From an uncultured Flavobacteriaceae bacterium (GTDB lineage Bacteria > Bacteroidota > Bacteroidia > Flavobacteriales > Flavobacteriaceae), in NCBI GenBank assembly GCA_947494325.1, contig CANLUS010000003.1:372001-436000 (forward strand): DNA of 64,000 nucleotides. The letters run 5' to 3'. Position 1 is the first letter of the stretch. Every line of letters begins with the position of its first letter. Below the pieces are notes generated by a model, which saw only the letters and a list, made by a program, of their open reading frames with translations, was not told where the DNA came from and ran no database searches. Positions 44,266-52,230 of the stretch are shown in pieces. The position numbers and the translations under genes are program-made.

Positions 44266-44273
44266 TATTTTTG
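44266..44273 (+). promoter_or_regulatory. -7 promoter box of the FMN-feo operon
   Basis: TATTTTTG, exact TAnnTTTG, ending 4 bp before ATG 44278. The transcript would begin at about the start codon (leaderless), or translation starts at the second ATG, 44293. Confidence 0.5.
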
Positions 44274-44277
44274 CTGT

Positions 44278-44814
44278 ATGAAGTCAGTAAAAATGTTGTT
44301 GGTTTTTGTAATGACCGTTTCAATCGGGTTCATGTCTTTTAAGGCACCTTCTAAGTTGCAAAAGAAAATAGCGAAAGAGATTAAATTAGCTTTTAGTGTT
44401 GAAACTTACACTTTGAATGAAATTGAAATTTCTGATTCAATTAATAGTCAACTCTCTTCGAAAATTCAAAAAAACACATTGTTTAATATTGTATTAAATG
44501 ATGAAGTTTTAGGTTATGCCTTTGTTGATAAGGCACCCAGTAAGACTGATGAATTTGACTATTTGGTCTTGTTTGATAAAGACCTAATTATCAAAAAAGC
44601 TAAAATTTTAATCTATAGAGAGGATTATGGTGGCGAAATTGGTAGTAAGCGTTGGTTGAAACAATTTATTGGCAAAAGAGGTAATGATAAATTGATATAC
44701 GAAAAAGATATTATCGCGATCTCTGGAGCAACAATTTCAGCTAATTCTATGACTATTGCTATAAACAAATTATTGCAATCAGTTAGTGAACTTCAAGAGC
44801 ATAAGGTGCTATAG
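44278..44814 (+). CDS. FMN-binding domain protein, periplasmic, first gene of the iron operon
   Basis: 178 residues (or 173 if ATG 44293 is used). A signal sequence or anchor covers residues 1-20. The FMN-binding domain at about 70-165 ends with ISGATISANSMT, where Thr152 is the position at which RnfG/NqrC-type domains attach FMN covalently. The middle contains KILIYREDYGGEIGSKRWLKQFIGK, typical of this domain. The gene is followed by a membrane protein, feoA and feoB on the same strand with gaps of 4, 1 and minus 4 bp. Likely role: flavin electron carrier for iron reduction in the periplasm (inference). Confidence 0.82.
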   Translation: MKSVKMLLVFVMTVSIGFMSFKAPSKLQKKIAKEIKLAFSVETYTLNEIEISDSINSQLSSKIQKNTLFNIVLNDEVLGYAFVDKAPSKTDEFDYLVLFDKDLIIKKAKILIYREDYGGEIGSKRWLKQFIGKRGNDKLIYEKDIIAISGATISANSMTIAINKLLQSVSELQEHKVL

Positions 44815-44818
44815 TCAT

Positions 44819-45310
44819 ATGCAATTAAACGGATTACTTATTACTTTTCCTAGAGAAATCAAACTCCTTATCGGAATGTTTCTATTGGTATTAAGTGTTG
44901 GTTTTTATACGGGATTGTTATTTGTCGGAGAGACATCATCCACGGAGCCCAATGGTATCGAAGAAAATTATTTAGGTAATGAAGCCGACGATGATGCTAC
45001 GGTGATGAAATTTAAAAAATCTCCAAGAGAAATGCTAACGATTGTACATACGCATATTTTGTCTATGTCTTTAATATTCTTTTTAGTCGGTGCTATTCTC
45101 GCAACAACTAAGTTAACTACTAATTGGAAATTGTTTTTAATGCTTGAACCTTTTGTTTCAGTGATATTGACTTTTGGAGGCATTTATTTTTTGTGGACCG
45201 GTCTTACTTGGTTCAAATACATTGTGATGTTTTCTGGATTTCTAATGACTTTAACATATTCTGCATCTGTGCTCATAATTTTTTCTCAATTAATTAAAAA
45301 GAAAGAATAG
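44819..45310 (+). CDS. Four-helix membrane protein of the iron operon
   Basis: 163 residues from ATG 44819 (a longer frame overlaps the FMN gene and is unlikely). Membrane helices at about 14-36, 73-96, 106-126 and 133-156. The second helix contains VHTHILSMSLIF with His77 and His79. The loop between helices 1 and 2 is acidic (EENYLGNEADDDATV) and faces the periplasm by topology. I do not recognise a named family. Position between an FMN-binding protein and feoA suggests a redox partner, perhaps a heme or electron-transfer membrane subunit; that is inference. Confidence 0.7.
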   Translation: MQLNGLLITFPREIKLLIGMFLLVLSVGFYTGLLFVGETSSTEPNGIEENYLGNEADDDATVMKFKKSPREMLTIVHTHILSMSLIFFLVGAILATTKLTTNWKLFLMLEPFVSVILTFGGIYFLWTGLTWFKYIVMFSGFLMTLTYSASVLIIFSQLIKKKE

Positions 45311-45311
45311 T

Positions 45312-45539
45312 ATGGCAATGACAATAGCAGATCTATCAAAAGGAGAAAAGGCCATTATTAAAGATTTTGTAGCAAAAAACATTCCCTTAAAACTTATTGA
45401 GATGGGCTGTATAGAAGGTAATTCTGTGGAGCTGGTTCAAAGAGCACCTTTAAAAGATCCATTATATTTAAACATCAATGGTACATATCTGGCTATCCGC
45501 AAAGAAATTGCCGCTCAAATTAGTATTGAAAAATTATGA
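45312..45539 (+). CDS. feoA: FeoA, iron transport accessory protein
   Basis: 75 residues, an SH3-like beta-barrel (SKGEKAIIKDF, ELVQRAPLKDPLYLNINGTYLAIR). Cytosolic; helps FeoB function. Starts 1 bp after the membrane protein gene and overlaps the feoB start by 4 bp (ATGA). Confidence 0.92.
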   Translation: MAMTIADLSKGEKAIIKDFVAKNIPLKLIEMGCIEGNSVELVQRAPLKDPLYLNINGTYLAIRKEIAAQISIEKL

Positions 45540-47506
45540 GTGAGCGTTTAAAAATAGCATTGATCGGAAACCCGAACACAGGGAAAACATCGCTGTTTAA
45601 TATCCTGACCGGCCTCAACCAAAAGGTAGGAAATTACCCAGGAATAACCGTTGATAAAAAGGTCGGAACAACTAAACTATCTGCAACCATAAAGGCCAAT
45701 GTGATCGACTTGCCTGGGTCTTACAGTTTAAATCCGAGTTCCTTAGATGAAGATATTGCTGTAAAAGTACTTTCAGACATGAGCAATCCAAATTATCCGG
45801 ATGTTGTCGTAGTTGTTGCGGATGTAGAAAATTTGAAGCGAAATTTACTCTTATACACCCAAGTAAAAGATCTAGGATTGCCAACTATTCTTGCCATTAA
45901 TATGGAAGATCAAATGAAGGCGAGAGGTATCACAATTGATATTGAAACCTTAGAAAGAGAGTTGGAAACTAAAATTGCATTAATTAGTTCGAAACGTAAT
46001 AAGGGAATCTACAAACTAAAAGAGCTCATTTTAAATTATGAGCAATTGTCGCTCGAACCTTGTTTCAAATCATTCGATAGCTTACTTGACAAAAAAAGTA
46101 CTCAAGAGAAACAACAAAAACATCGCGAAACAATTAAGCGTTATCAATTTTTAACGACGGTTTTGAACGAATCGTACGGAAAAGATCGGACCCAGGTGAA
46201 AGACTTGAGAAGTAGATTAGATGCCGTGCTTACACATCACATTGCTGGATATGTCATTTTCTTTTCGATATTATTTTTAATCTTCCAAGGATTATTTTCT
46301 TGGTCAGAAGGACCAATGGATTTTATTGACGCTTCATTTGCCTCTTTAGGAGAATGGGTAAAGGGGGTAATGCCAGCGGGAGTTTTCACAAATTTATTAT
46401 CAGAAGGTGTAATTCCGGGTATTGGAGGCGTGGTTATTTTCATTCCGCAAATTGCCTTCTTATTTCTCTTCTTATCCGTGTTAGAAGAGAGTGGTTATAT
46501 GAGTCGGGTTGTCTTTTTAATGGATAGGGTGATGAAAAAGTATGGCTTGAGTGGTAAGAGTGTGGTACCCCTAATTTCAGGTACAGCATGTGCTATTCCT
46601 GCAATTATGGCGGCTAGAAATATAGAAAGTTGGAAGGAACGTTTGATAACTATTTTAGTTACGCCTTTTACAACCTGTTCTGCACGAATCCCAGTTTATG
46701 CGATCATTATAAGTTTGGTAATCCCCAATGAACGCGTATTGGGAGGTCTTATAAATTTGCAAGGCTTGACCTTGATGTTGTTATATATACTTGGTTTTGT
46801 AACGGCAATTCTGGCGGCATATATTTTGGATAAGGTATTAAAAATACAATCTAAATCGTATTTCGTAATTGAGATGCCAGATTATAAACTACCACTTTTA
46901 AAAAATGTGTTTTATCATGTCATAGAAAAAACGAAGGCATTTGTTTTTGAAGCTGGAAAAATTATCTTGGCCATTTCAATCCTGTTATGGGTGCTTGCAT
47001 CATACGGTCCAGGAGATGATTTTAACAAGGCCGAAGAAATAGTGAAGAGTGAATATACCGAATTGCCAGAAGCTGAATTGAACGCCAAAATAGCTTCTCA
47101 AAAATTAGAAAATTCTTACATCGGTATTTTAGGCAAAGGTATAGAACCTGTGATACGTCCTTTAGGGTATGATTGGAAAATTGGAATTGCCTTGATTACT
47201 TCATTTGCCGCTAGGGAAGTGTTTGTCGGTACGTTGGCGACAATCTACAGCGTTGGTTCGGAAGAAGAAATCTCGATAAAAAATAAAATGAAAAAGGAAG
47301 TTCACGCAACCACAATGAGACCCGTGTATAATTTCGCTTCTGGCATTTCCTTGTTACTCTTTTATGCTTTTGCGATGCAATGTATGAGCACGGTTGCAAT
47401 TGTAAAACGAGAAACCAATAGTTGGAAATGGCCAATGATACAGTTATTCGGAATGACTATCTTTGCATATGTTTCTGCCTTTATAGCGTTTCAACTCTTA
47501 AACTAA
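45536..47506 (+). CDS. feoB: Ferrous iron transporter FeoB
   Basis: 656 residues, near 700 in typical forms. The N-terminal G domain has G1 GNPNTGKT at 11-18, DLPGSYSLNP and the NMEDQ motif; a guanine dissociation inhibitor-like linker follows; the membrane part has gate motifs PGIGGVVIFIPQIAFL, VLEESGYMSR and SGTACAIPAIM with the conserved Cys. Pumps Fe(II) inward. In the iron operon after feoA, with which it overlaps; the operator at 44237 suggests control by iron. Confidence 0.96.
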   Translation: MSERLKIALIGNPNTGKTSLFNILTGLNQKVGNYPGITVDKKVGTTKLSATIKANVIDLPGSYSLNPSSLDEDIAVKVLSDMSNPNYPDVVVVVADVENLKRNLLLYTQVKDLGLPTILAINMEDQMKARGITIDIETLERELETKIALISSKRNKGIYKLKELILNYEQLSLEPCFKSFDSLLDKKSTQEKQQKHRETIKRYQFLTTVLNESYGKDRTQVKDLRSRLDAVLTHHIAGYVIFFSILFLIFQGLFSWSEGPMDFIDASFASLGEWVKGVMPAGVFTNLLSEGVIPGIGGVVIFIPQIAFLFLFLSVLEESGYMSRVVFLMDRVMKKYGLSGKSVVPLISGTACAIPAIMAARNIESWKERLITILVTPFTTCSARIPVYAIIISLVIPNERVLGGLINLQGLTLMLLYILGFVTAILAAYILDKVLKIQSKSYFVIEMPDYKLPLLKNVFYHVIEKTKAFVFEAGKIILAISILLWVLASYGPGDDFNKAEEIVKSEYTELPEAELNAKIASQKLENSYIGILGKGIEPVIRPLGYDWKIGIALITSFAAREVFVGTLATIYSVGSEEEISIKNKMKKEVHATTMRPVYNFASGISLLLFYAFAMQCMSTVAIVKRETNSWKWPMIQLFGMTIFAYVSAFIAFQLLN

Positions 47507-47509
47507 CAA

Positions 47510-47635
47510 ATGGAAATTCTTCAAAACATATTAGTGGCTTTAGCAGCTCTTTTGGCTGTGTATATCTTATATGCTAAGTTCTTTAAAAAAGAAAAGAACG
47601 CTAAAAGTTGTGGTCATGATAACTGTGGCTGTTAG
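47510..47635 (+). CDS. FeoB-associated Cys-rich membrane mini-protein
   Basis: 41 residues: MEILQNILVALAALLAVYIL, then a short charged segment and a tail with the metal-binding-like KSCGHDNCGC (three Cys, one His). One membrane helix at about 5-24. It starts 3 bp after the feoB stop. Small proteins of this type are annotated as FeoB-associated Cys-rich membrane proteins in Bacteroidetes. Probable role in FeoB assembly or iron handover (inference). Confidence 0.85.
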   Translation: MEILQNILVALAALLAVYILYAKFFKKEKNAKSCGHDNCGC

Positions 47636-47673
47636 TTTTAAACTTTTAACACAATTCTTCTTTTTTTAATTAG

Positions 47674-47681
47674 TATATTTG
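47674..47681 (+). promoter_or_regulatory. -7 promoter box of guaB
   Basis: TATATTTG, exact TAnnTTTG, 25 bp before ATG 47707. Confidence 0.5.
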
Positions 47682-47684
47682 TTC

Positions 47685-47703
47685 GCAATTAAATTTTAAT
47701 TGC
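47685..47703. repeat. Perfect hairpin in the guaB 5' leader
   Basis: GCAATTAA-ATT-TTAATTGC, 8-bp arms with a 3-nt loop, starting 4 bp after the -7 box and ending 3 bp before the ATG. It could be an operator or an mRNA hairpin covering the ribosome entry site. Confidence 0.45.
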
Positions 47704-47706
47704 AAA

Positions 47707-49182
47707 ATGATAGCTCACAATTCTAAATTTGTAGGCGAAGGATTAACATACGACGACGTTCTATTAGTTCCTGCCTTTTCTGAAGTACTTCCAAGAGAAG
47801 TAAGTATCCAAACAAAATTCACAAAAAACATCACGATTAACGTTCCTATAGTATCAGCTGCTATGGATACTGTAACGGAATCTGCGATGGCCATTGCGAT
47901 GGCACGTGAAGGTGGTATCGGGGTATTGCATAAAAACATGAGTATTGATCAACAAGCTCAAGAGGTACGTAAAGTAAAGCGTGCCGAATCAGGTATGATC
48001 ATTGATCCAGTTACACTACCTCTTATGGCAAAAGTAATTGATGCAAAGCAATTAATGAAAGAGCATAGTATTGGAGGGATTCCAATTGTTGATGAAAGTG
48101 GCACGTTAAAAGGTATTGTTACAAATCGTGATTTACGTTTCGAACATAAAAACGATCGAGCTATCGTAGAAGTTATGACCGGTGAGAATTTGGTAACCGC
48201 AGCAGTTGGAACTTCTTTAAAAGATGCTGAGGCCATTTTGCAGGAAAATAAGATTGAAAAATTACTAATTGTTGATGATAATTATAAACTATCGGGTTTA
48301 ATCACTTTTAGAGATATTACTAAGGTTACCCAAAAACCTATTGCTAATAAAGATACTTATGGTCGTTTACGTGTTGCGGCAGCTTTGGGTGTGACTCCTG
48401 ATGCGGTCGATAGAGCACAGGCTCTGGTAAAAGCTGGAGTAGATGCTGTTATTATTGATACAGCCCATGGGCATACCAAAGGAGTAGTAGATGTATTGAA
48501 AACAGTTAAAAAACAATTCCCCGATTTAGATGTGGTTGTCGGTAATATAGCAACTCCGGAAGCGGCTAAATACTTGGTTGCAGCAGGTGCTGATGCAGTT
48601 AAAGTGGGAATCGGCCCTGGGTCGATATGTACGACTAGAGTAGTCGCAGGTGTAGGGTTTCCGCAATTCTCGGCAGTGCTTGAAGTAGCACAAGCTATTA
48701 AAGGAAGCGGCGTTCCAGTTATTGCCGATGGAGGTATTCGTTATACTGGAGATATTCCTAAGGCCATCGCTGCAGGTGCAGATACCGTAATGTTGGGTTC
48801 TCTATTGGCAGGAACAAAAGAATCCCCAGGAGAAACAATCATTTACGAGGGTAGAAAGTTCAAGTCATATCGAGGAATGGGATCTGTTGAAGCTATGAAA
48901 CAAGGCTCGAAAGATCGTTATTTTCAAGATGTTGAAGATGATATTAAAAAGTTAGTACCCGAAGGAATTGTTGGGAGAGTGCCGTACAAAGGAGAGCTAT
49001 TTGAAAGTATTCATCAATTTATTGGAGGATTAAGAGCAGGAATGGGATATTGCGGAGCTAAAGATATCGACACCTTAAAAGAAACCGGAAAGTTTGTGAA
49101 AATCACAGCGTCAGGGATCAATGAAAGTCATCCTCATGATGTTATGATTACCAAAGAATCACCTAACTACTCAAGAAGATAA
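47707..49182 (+). CDS. guaB: IMP dehydrogenase
   Basis: 491 residues. Oxidises IMP to XMP, the committed step to GMP. CBS domain pair at about 95-205, catalytic Cys308 in GPGSICTTR, flap region [12 protein letters not shown] and the [26 protein letters not shown] motif near the C-terminus. Normal length. The start region is covered by a strong hairpin. The next gene follows after 20 bp. Confidence 0.96.
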   Translation: MIAHNSKFVGEGLTYDDVLLVPAFSEVLPREVSIQTKFTKNITINVPIVSAAMDTVTESAMAIAMAREGGIGVLHKNMSIDQQAQEVRKVKRAESGMIIDPVTLPLMAKVIDAKQLMKEHSIGGIPIVDESGTLKGIVTNRDLRFEHKNDRAIVEVMTGENLVTAAVGTSLKDAEAILQENKIEKLLIVDDNYKLSGLITFRDITKVTQKPIANKDTYGRLRVAAALGVTPDAVDRAQALVKAGVDAVIIDTAHGHTKGVVDVLKTVKKQFPDLDVVVGNIATPEAAKYLVAAGADAVKVGIGPGSICTTRVVAGVGFPQFSAVLEVAQAIKGSGVPVIADGGIRYTGDIPKAIAAGADTVMLGSLLAGTKESPGETIIYEGRKFKSYRGMGSVEAMKQGSKDRYFQDVEDDIKKLVPEGIVGRVPYKGELFESIHQFIGGLRAGMGYCGAKDIDTLKETGKFVKITASGINESHPHDVMITKESPNYSRR

Positions 49183-49202
49183 CAGTCTTAAATCCTACAA
49201 GT

Positions 49203-50453
49203 TTGAACGCAGAAATTATTACGATTGGCGATGAGATTCTTATCGGACAGATAGTCGATACGAATTCGGCCTTTATTGGAAAGGAGTTAAATAAAATTGG
49301 CGTTTCTGTCTATCAAATTACCTCTGTTCAGGATGATAAAGAGCATATTTTGAAGGCGATCGCAGAAGCGGAGCAAAATGTAGATATTGTTATTCTTACT
49401 GGGGGTCTCGGACCTACAAAAGATGATATTACTAAACATACCATTGCAGAATATTTTGATGATCATTTAATACAGAACGAAGCTGTATTAAAACATATTG
49501 AATTCTTATTTGCTAAATACATTTCAATCCCAATTTCTGATATAAATCGACAACAAGCCTTGGTGCCATCTAAGGCAACTGTGCTGACCAATAGATTTGG
49601 TACCGCTCCAGGGATGTTACTCGAAAAGAACAATAAAACTTTTATTTCATTACCTGGTGTGCCTTATGAAATGAAGGCATTGATTACCTACGAAGTACTT
49701 CCAAGACTTCAAAAAAAATACAATTGCCCCTATATTATTCACAAAACACTCTTAACCTATGGTCTTGGTGAAAGTGCTATTGCGAGTAGAATTGAAAAGT
49801 TTGAAGACAATTTACCAACCGAAGTGAAATTAGCCTATTTACCCAACTTAGGTAAAGTAAGGTTGCGCCTTTCCGGAAAGAGTTTCGATAAGAAAAAAAT
49901 TGAAGCGGATATAGAAAGATTATCTAATGAATTGATTTCATATGTAGATGATATTTTTGTTGGCTATGAAGGAGAACATTCTATTGAAGCACTTATCGGA
50001 GAATTATTAGTCAAAAGCAATGCTAGGTTGGCTGTTGCCGAAAGTTGTACAGGTGGAAATATTTCTAGAATGATTAGTTCTGTTGCGGGGGCATCAAGCT
50101 ATTTTGCAGGTTCGGTAGTAAGCTATTCCGAAAAGGTTAAGATAAACTCATTAGACGTGTCGAAAGAGCTTATAGACACTTACAGTGTTGTGAGTTCAGA
50201 GGTTGCCGAAAGTATGGCTCTAGGAATTCAGAAGAATTATAATGTTGAATACGCAATTGGGGTTACTGGTAATGCTGGACCAACTAAGGACAAAACGGAT
50301 GCTTCTGTTGGACAAGTTTATATTGCAATAGCCACTCCAGAAGGTGTTTTTGTTAAGGATTTTAATTTTGGACAACCGCGAGAAAAAGTTATTCAACGGG
50401 CTTCGGTTAAGGCCTTGGAATTACTAAAAATAAGTATTTTAAAAAAGTCGTAA
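49203..50453 (+). CDS. cinA: CinA family nicotinamide-nucleotide amidohydrolase
   Basis: 416 residues, TTG start at 49203 (homologues begin at this residue, xxAEIITIGDEIL; no in-frame ATG precedes it closely). Two domains: the molybdenum-cofactor-like COG1058 domain, 1-170 (EIITIGDEILIGQIVDTNS, GGLGPTKDD), and the CinA C-terminal amidohydrolase domain from about 255 (VAESCTGGNISRMI, VGQVYIAIATPEG). The enzyme deamidates nicotinamide mononucleotide and has a role in competence-linked proteins in some bacteria. Confidence 0.9.
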   Translation: MNAEIITIGDEILIGQIVDTNSAFIGKELNKIGVSVYQITSVQDDKEHILKAIAEAEQNVDIVILTGGLGPTKDDITKHTIAEYFDDHLIQNEAVLKHIEFLFAKYISIPISDINRQQALVPSKATVLTNRFGTAPGMLLEKNNKTFISLPGVPYEMKALITYEVLPRLQKKYNCPYIIHKTLLTYGLGESAIASRIEKFEDNLPTEVKLAYLPNLGKVRLRLSGKSFDKKKIEADIERLSNELISYVDDIFVGYEGEHSIEALIGELLVKSNARLAVAESCTGGNISRMISSVAGASSYFAGSVVSYSEKVKINSLDVSKELIDTYSVVSSEVAESMALGIQKNYNVEYAIGVTGNAGPTKDKTDASVGQVYIAIATPEGVFVKDFNFGQPREKVIQRASVKALELLKISILKKS

Positions 50454-50459
50454 AATAAG

Positions 50460-50491
50460 TTTGTAGTTTCTTTAAAAAGTTCTTATTTTTG
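50460..50491 (+). promoter_or_regulatory. Consensus promoter of the rpmB-rpmG-DUF4295 genes
   Basis: TTTG at 50460-50463, a 20-bp spacer, and TATTTTTG at 50484-50491: a full Bacteroidetes -33/-7 pair, the only full match I found. ATG of rpmB is 37 bp further. Confidence 0.65.
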
Positions 50492-50528
50492 CACCTCGTT
50501 TTGAAACAACAATTTTAAAGTTAAAGAA

Positions 50529-50768
50529 ATGTCAAGAGTTTGTGAGTTAACAGGAAAGAAAGCAATGGTAGGAAACAACGTTTCTCACGCCATGAATAAA
50601 ACGAAAAGAAAGTTCGACGCTAATTTAATGAAGAAGCGTTTTTATCTTCCAGAAGAAGATAAATGGATTACTTTAAAAGTTTCCGCTTCAGCATTAAAAA
50701 ACATCAATAAAAAAGGAATCTCTGCTGTTATCAAAGAAGCAAGAGCAAATGGATTCTTGAAAAAATAA
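50529..50768 (+). CDS. rpmB: 50S ribosomal protein L28
   Basis: 79 residues. MSRVCELTGKKAMVGNNVSHAMNKTKRKF is the L28 N-terminus. Only Cys5 remains, so the zinc-binding four-Cys form is absent. Followed 6 bp later by rpmG and then by the DUF4295 gene, the standard flavobacterial arrangement. Confidence 0.95.
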   Translation: MSRVCELTGKKAMVGNNVSHAMNKTKRKFDANLMKKRFYLPEEDKWITLKVSASALKNINKKGISAVIKEARANGFLKK

Positions 50769-50774
50769 TAAGAA

Positions 50775-50957
50775 ATGGCAAAGAAAGGTAACAGAATACA
50801 GGTTATTTTAGAATGTACTGAACACAAAAATAGTGGGAAGCCAGGTACTTCTAGATATATTACTACAAAAAGTAAGAAAAATACTCCTGATAGAATGGAA
50901 TTGAAAAAATTCAACCCAATCTTGAAGAAAATGACAGTTCACAAAGAAATTAAATAA
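50775..50957 (+). CDS. rpmG: 50S ribosomal protein L33
   Basis: 60 residues. [20 protein letters not shown] is the L33 start; only one Cys, so it is the zinc-free form. Downstream of rpmB by 6 bp. Confidence 0.95.
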   Translation: MAKKGNRIQVILECTEHKNSGKPGTSRYITTKSKKNTPDRMELKKFNPILKKMTVHKEIK

Positions 50958-50993
50958 TTAGAGATTTTTTAAAATTTCAAAACACCTAGAGGT

Positions 50994-51143
50994 ATGGCAA
51001 AGAAAGCAGTAGCATCGTTACAAACAGGTTCTAAAAGATTAGCGAAAGCTATAAAAATGGTAAAGTCTCCAAAAACTGGAGCTTATATCTTTGTAGAAAG
51101 TATTATGGATCCTTCTAAAGTAAACGATTTTTTCAATAAATAA
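50994..51143 (+). CDS. DUF4295 family small protein
   Basis: 49 residues (MAKKAVASLQTGSKRLAKAI start, PSKVNDFFNK end), strongly basic N-terminal half. Conserved as the third gene behind rpmB and rpmG in Bacteroidetes; co-regulation with ribosomal proteins suggests a translation-linked role but none is established. A terminator follows. Confidence 0.85.
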   Translation: MAKKAVASLQTGSKRLAKAIKMVKSPKTGAYIFVESIMDPSKVNDFFNK

Positions 51144-51164
51144 ATCGCTTACTAAGTATATAAT

Positions 51165-51198
51165 AAAGCTACTTTCAAATCAATTGAAAGTAGCTTTT
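51165..51198 (+). terminator. Rho-independent terminator of the rpmB operon
   Basis: Perfect 14-bp stem AAAGCTACTTTCAA / TTGAAAGTAGCTTT (51165-51178, 51184-51197), 5-nt loop, followed by a T-rich tract. Confidence 0.85.
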
Positions 51199-51204
51199 CT
51201 TTTT

Positions 51205-51212
51205 TATATTTG
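51205..51212 (+). promoter_or_regulatory. -7 promoter box of ftsY
   Basis: TATATTTG, exact TAnnTTTG, directly after the terminator T tract, 61 bp before ATG 51274. Confidence 0.45.
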
Positions 51213-51273
51213 TTAACACAAATGGTTTGCTTCCGAACCAGCCAATTAACCCTATTAAAGAATAAACAATACA

Positions 51274-52227
51274 ATGAGTTTATTTAAAAAGATATTTTCG
51301 AAAGAGAAAAAAGAGACCTTGGATAAAGGATTAGAGAAAAGTAAAACCACTTTTTTTGGAAAATTGTCAAAGGCCGTTGCTGGTAAGTCTAAAGTAGATG
51401 ATGATGTATTAGATAATTTAGAAGAAGTATTAGTTTCTTCAGATGTTGGCGTTGCAACTACCTTAAAAGTAATTGATAGAATTGAAGCACGTGTTGCAAA
51501 GGATAAATATTTAGGAACTGAAGAACTAAATCAAATTCTTCGTGAGGAAATTGCCGGATTATTATCCGAAACAAATATTGGTAATGAAACTGAGTTTACG
51601 ATACCGAAAGATAATAAGCCTCATGTTATTATGGTGGTAGGTGTAAATGGAGTAGGTAAAACAACGACCATTGGTAAACTAGCCGCACAGTTTAAGAAGC
51701 AAGGATTAAAGGTGGTCTTAGGTGCAGGTGATACGTTTAGAGCTGCAGCCATAGACCAGTTACAAGTTTGGGCAGATAGAGTAGAGGTGCCTATTGTAAA
51801 ACAGAAGATGGGTAGTGACCCTGCTTCTGTTGCTTTCGATACATTGCAATCGGGTGTTCAACAAAACGCCGATGTTGTCATTATTGATACTGCTGGAAGG
51901 TTACACAATAAGGTAAACTTAATGAATGAATTGTCTAAAATAAAGCGCGTGATGCAAAAAGTATCGTCTGATGCACCGCATGATGTCTTGCTGGTATTAG
52001 ATGGTTCTACTGGACAAAATGCCTTTGAACAAGCGAAAGCATTTACCAAGGCAACTGAGGTTACTTCTTTGGCAGTTACAAAGTTAGATGGTACTGCAAA
52101 AGGTGGGGTAGTGATCGGAATTTCTGATCAATTTCAAATTCCGGTAAAGTACATTGGTGTAGGAGAAGGGATTGATGATCTTCAGGTATTTAATAAAATT
52201 GAATTTGTAGATTCTTTTTTTAAATAG
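51274..52227 (+). CDS. ftsY: Signal recognition particle receptor FtsY
   Basis: 317 residues. SRP GTPase that docks ribosome/SRP complexes at the membrane. N domain 1-95; G domain with GVNGVGKTTTIGKLA at about 124-138, ADTFRAAA-like GDTFRAAAIDQL, DTAGR and TKLDGTAKGG. The N-terminal acidic extension found in E. coli is missing, as is common in this phylum. Converges on the serine hydrolase, 3 bp between stops. Confidence 0.96.
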   Translation: MSLFKKIFSKEKKETLDKGLEKSKTTFFGKLSKAVAGKSKVDDDVLDNLEEVLVSSDVGVATTLKVIDRIEARVAKDKYLGTEELNQILREEIAGLLSETNIGNETEFTIPKDNKPHVIMVVGVNGVGKTTTIGKLAAQFKKQGLKVVLGAGDTFRAAAIDQLQVWADRVEVPIVKQKMGSDPASVAFDTLQSGVQQNADVVIIDTAGRLHNKVNLMNELSKIKRVMQKVSSDAPHDVLLVLDGSTGQNAFEQAKAFTKATEVTSLAVTKLDGTAKGGVVIGISDQFQIPVKYIGVGEGIDDLQVFNKIEFVDSFFK

Positions 52228-52230
52228 AAA

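Noticed and set aside
44278-45310. FMN-binding and membrane genes as parts of an Rnf or Nqr complex
   Set aside because: The other Rnf/Nqr subunits are absent; the genes are embedded in feo.
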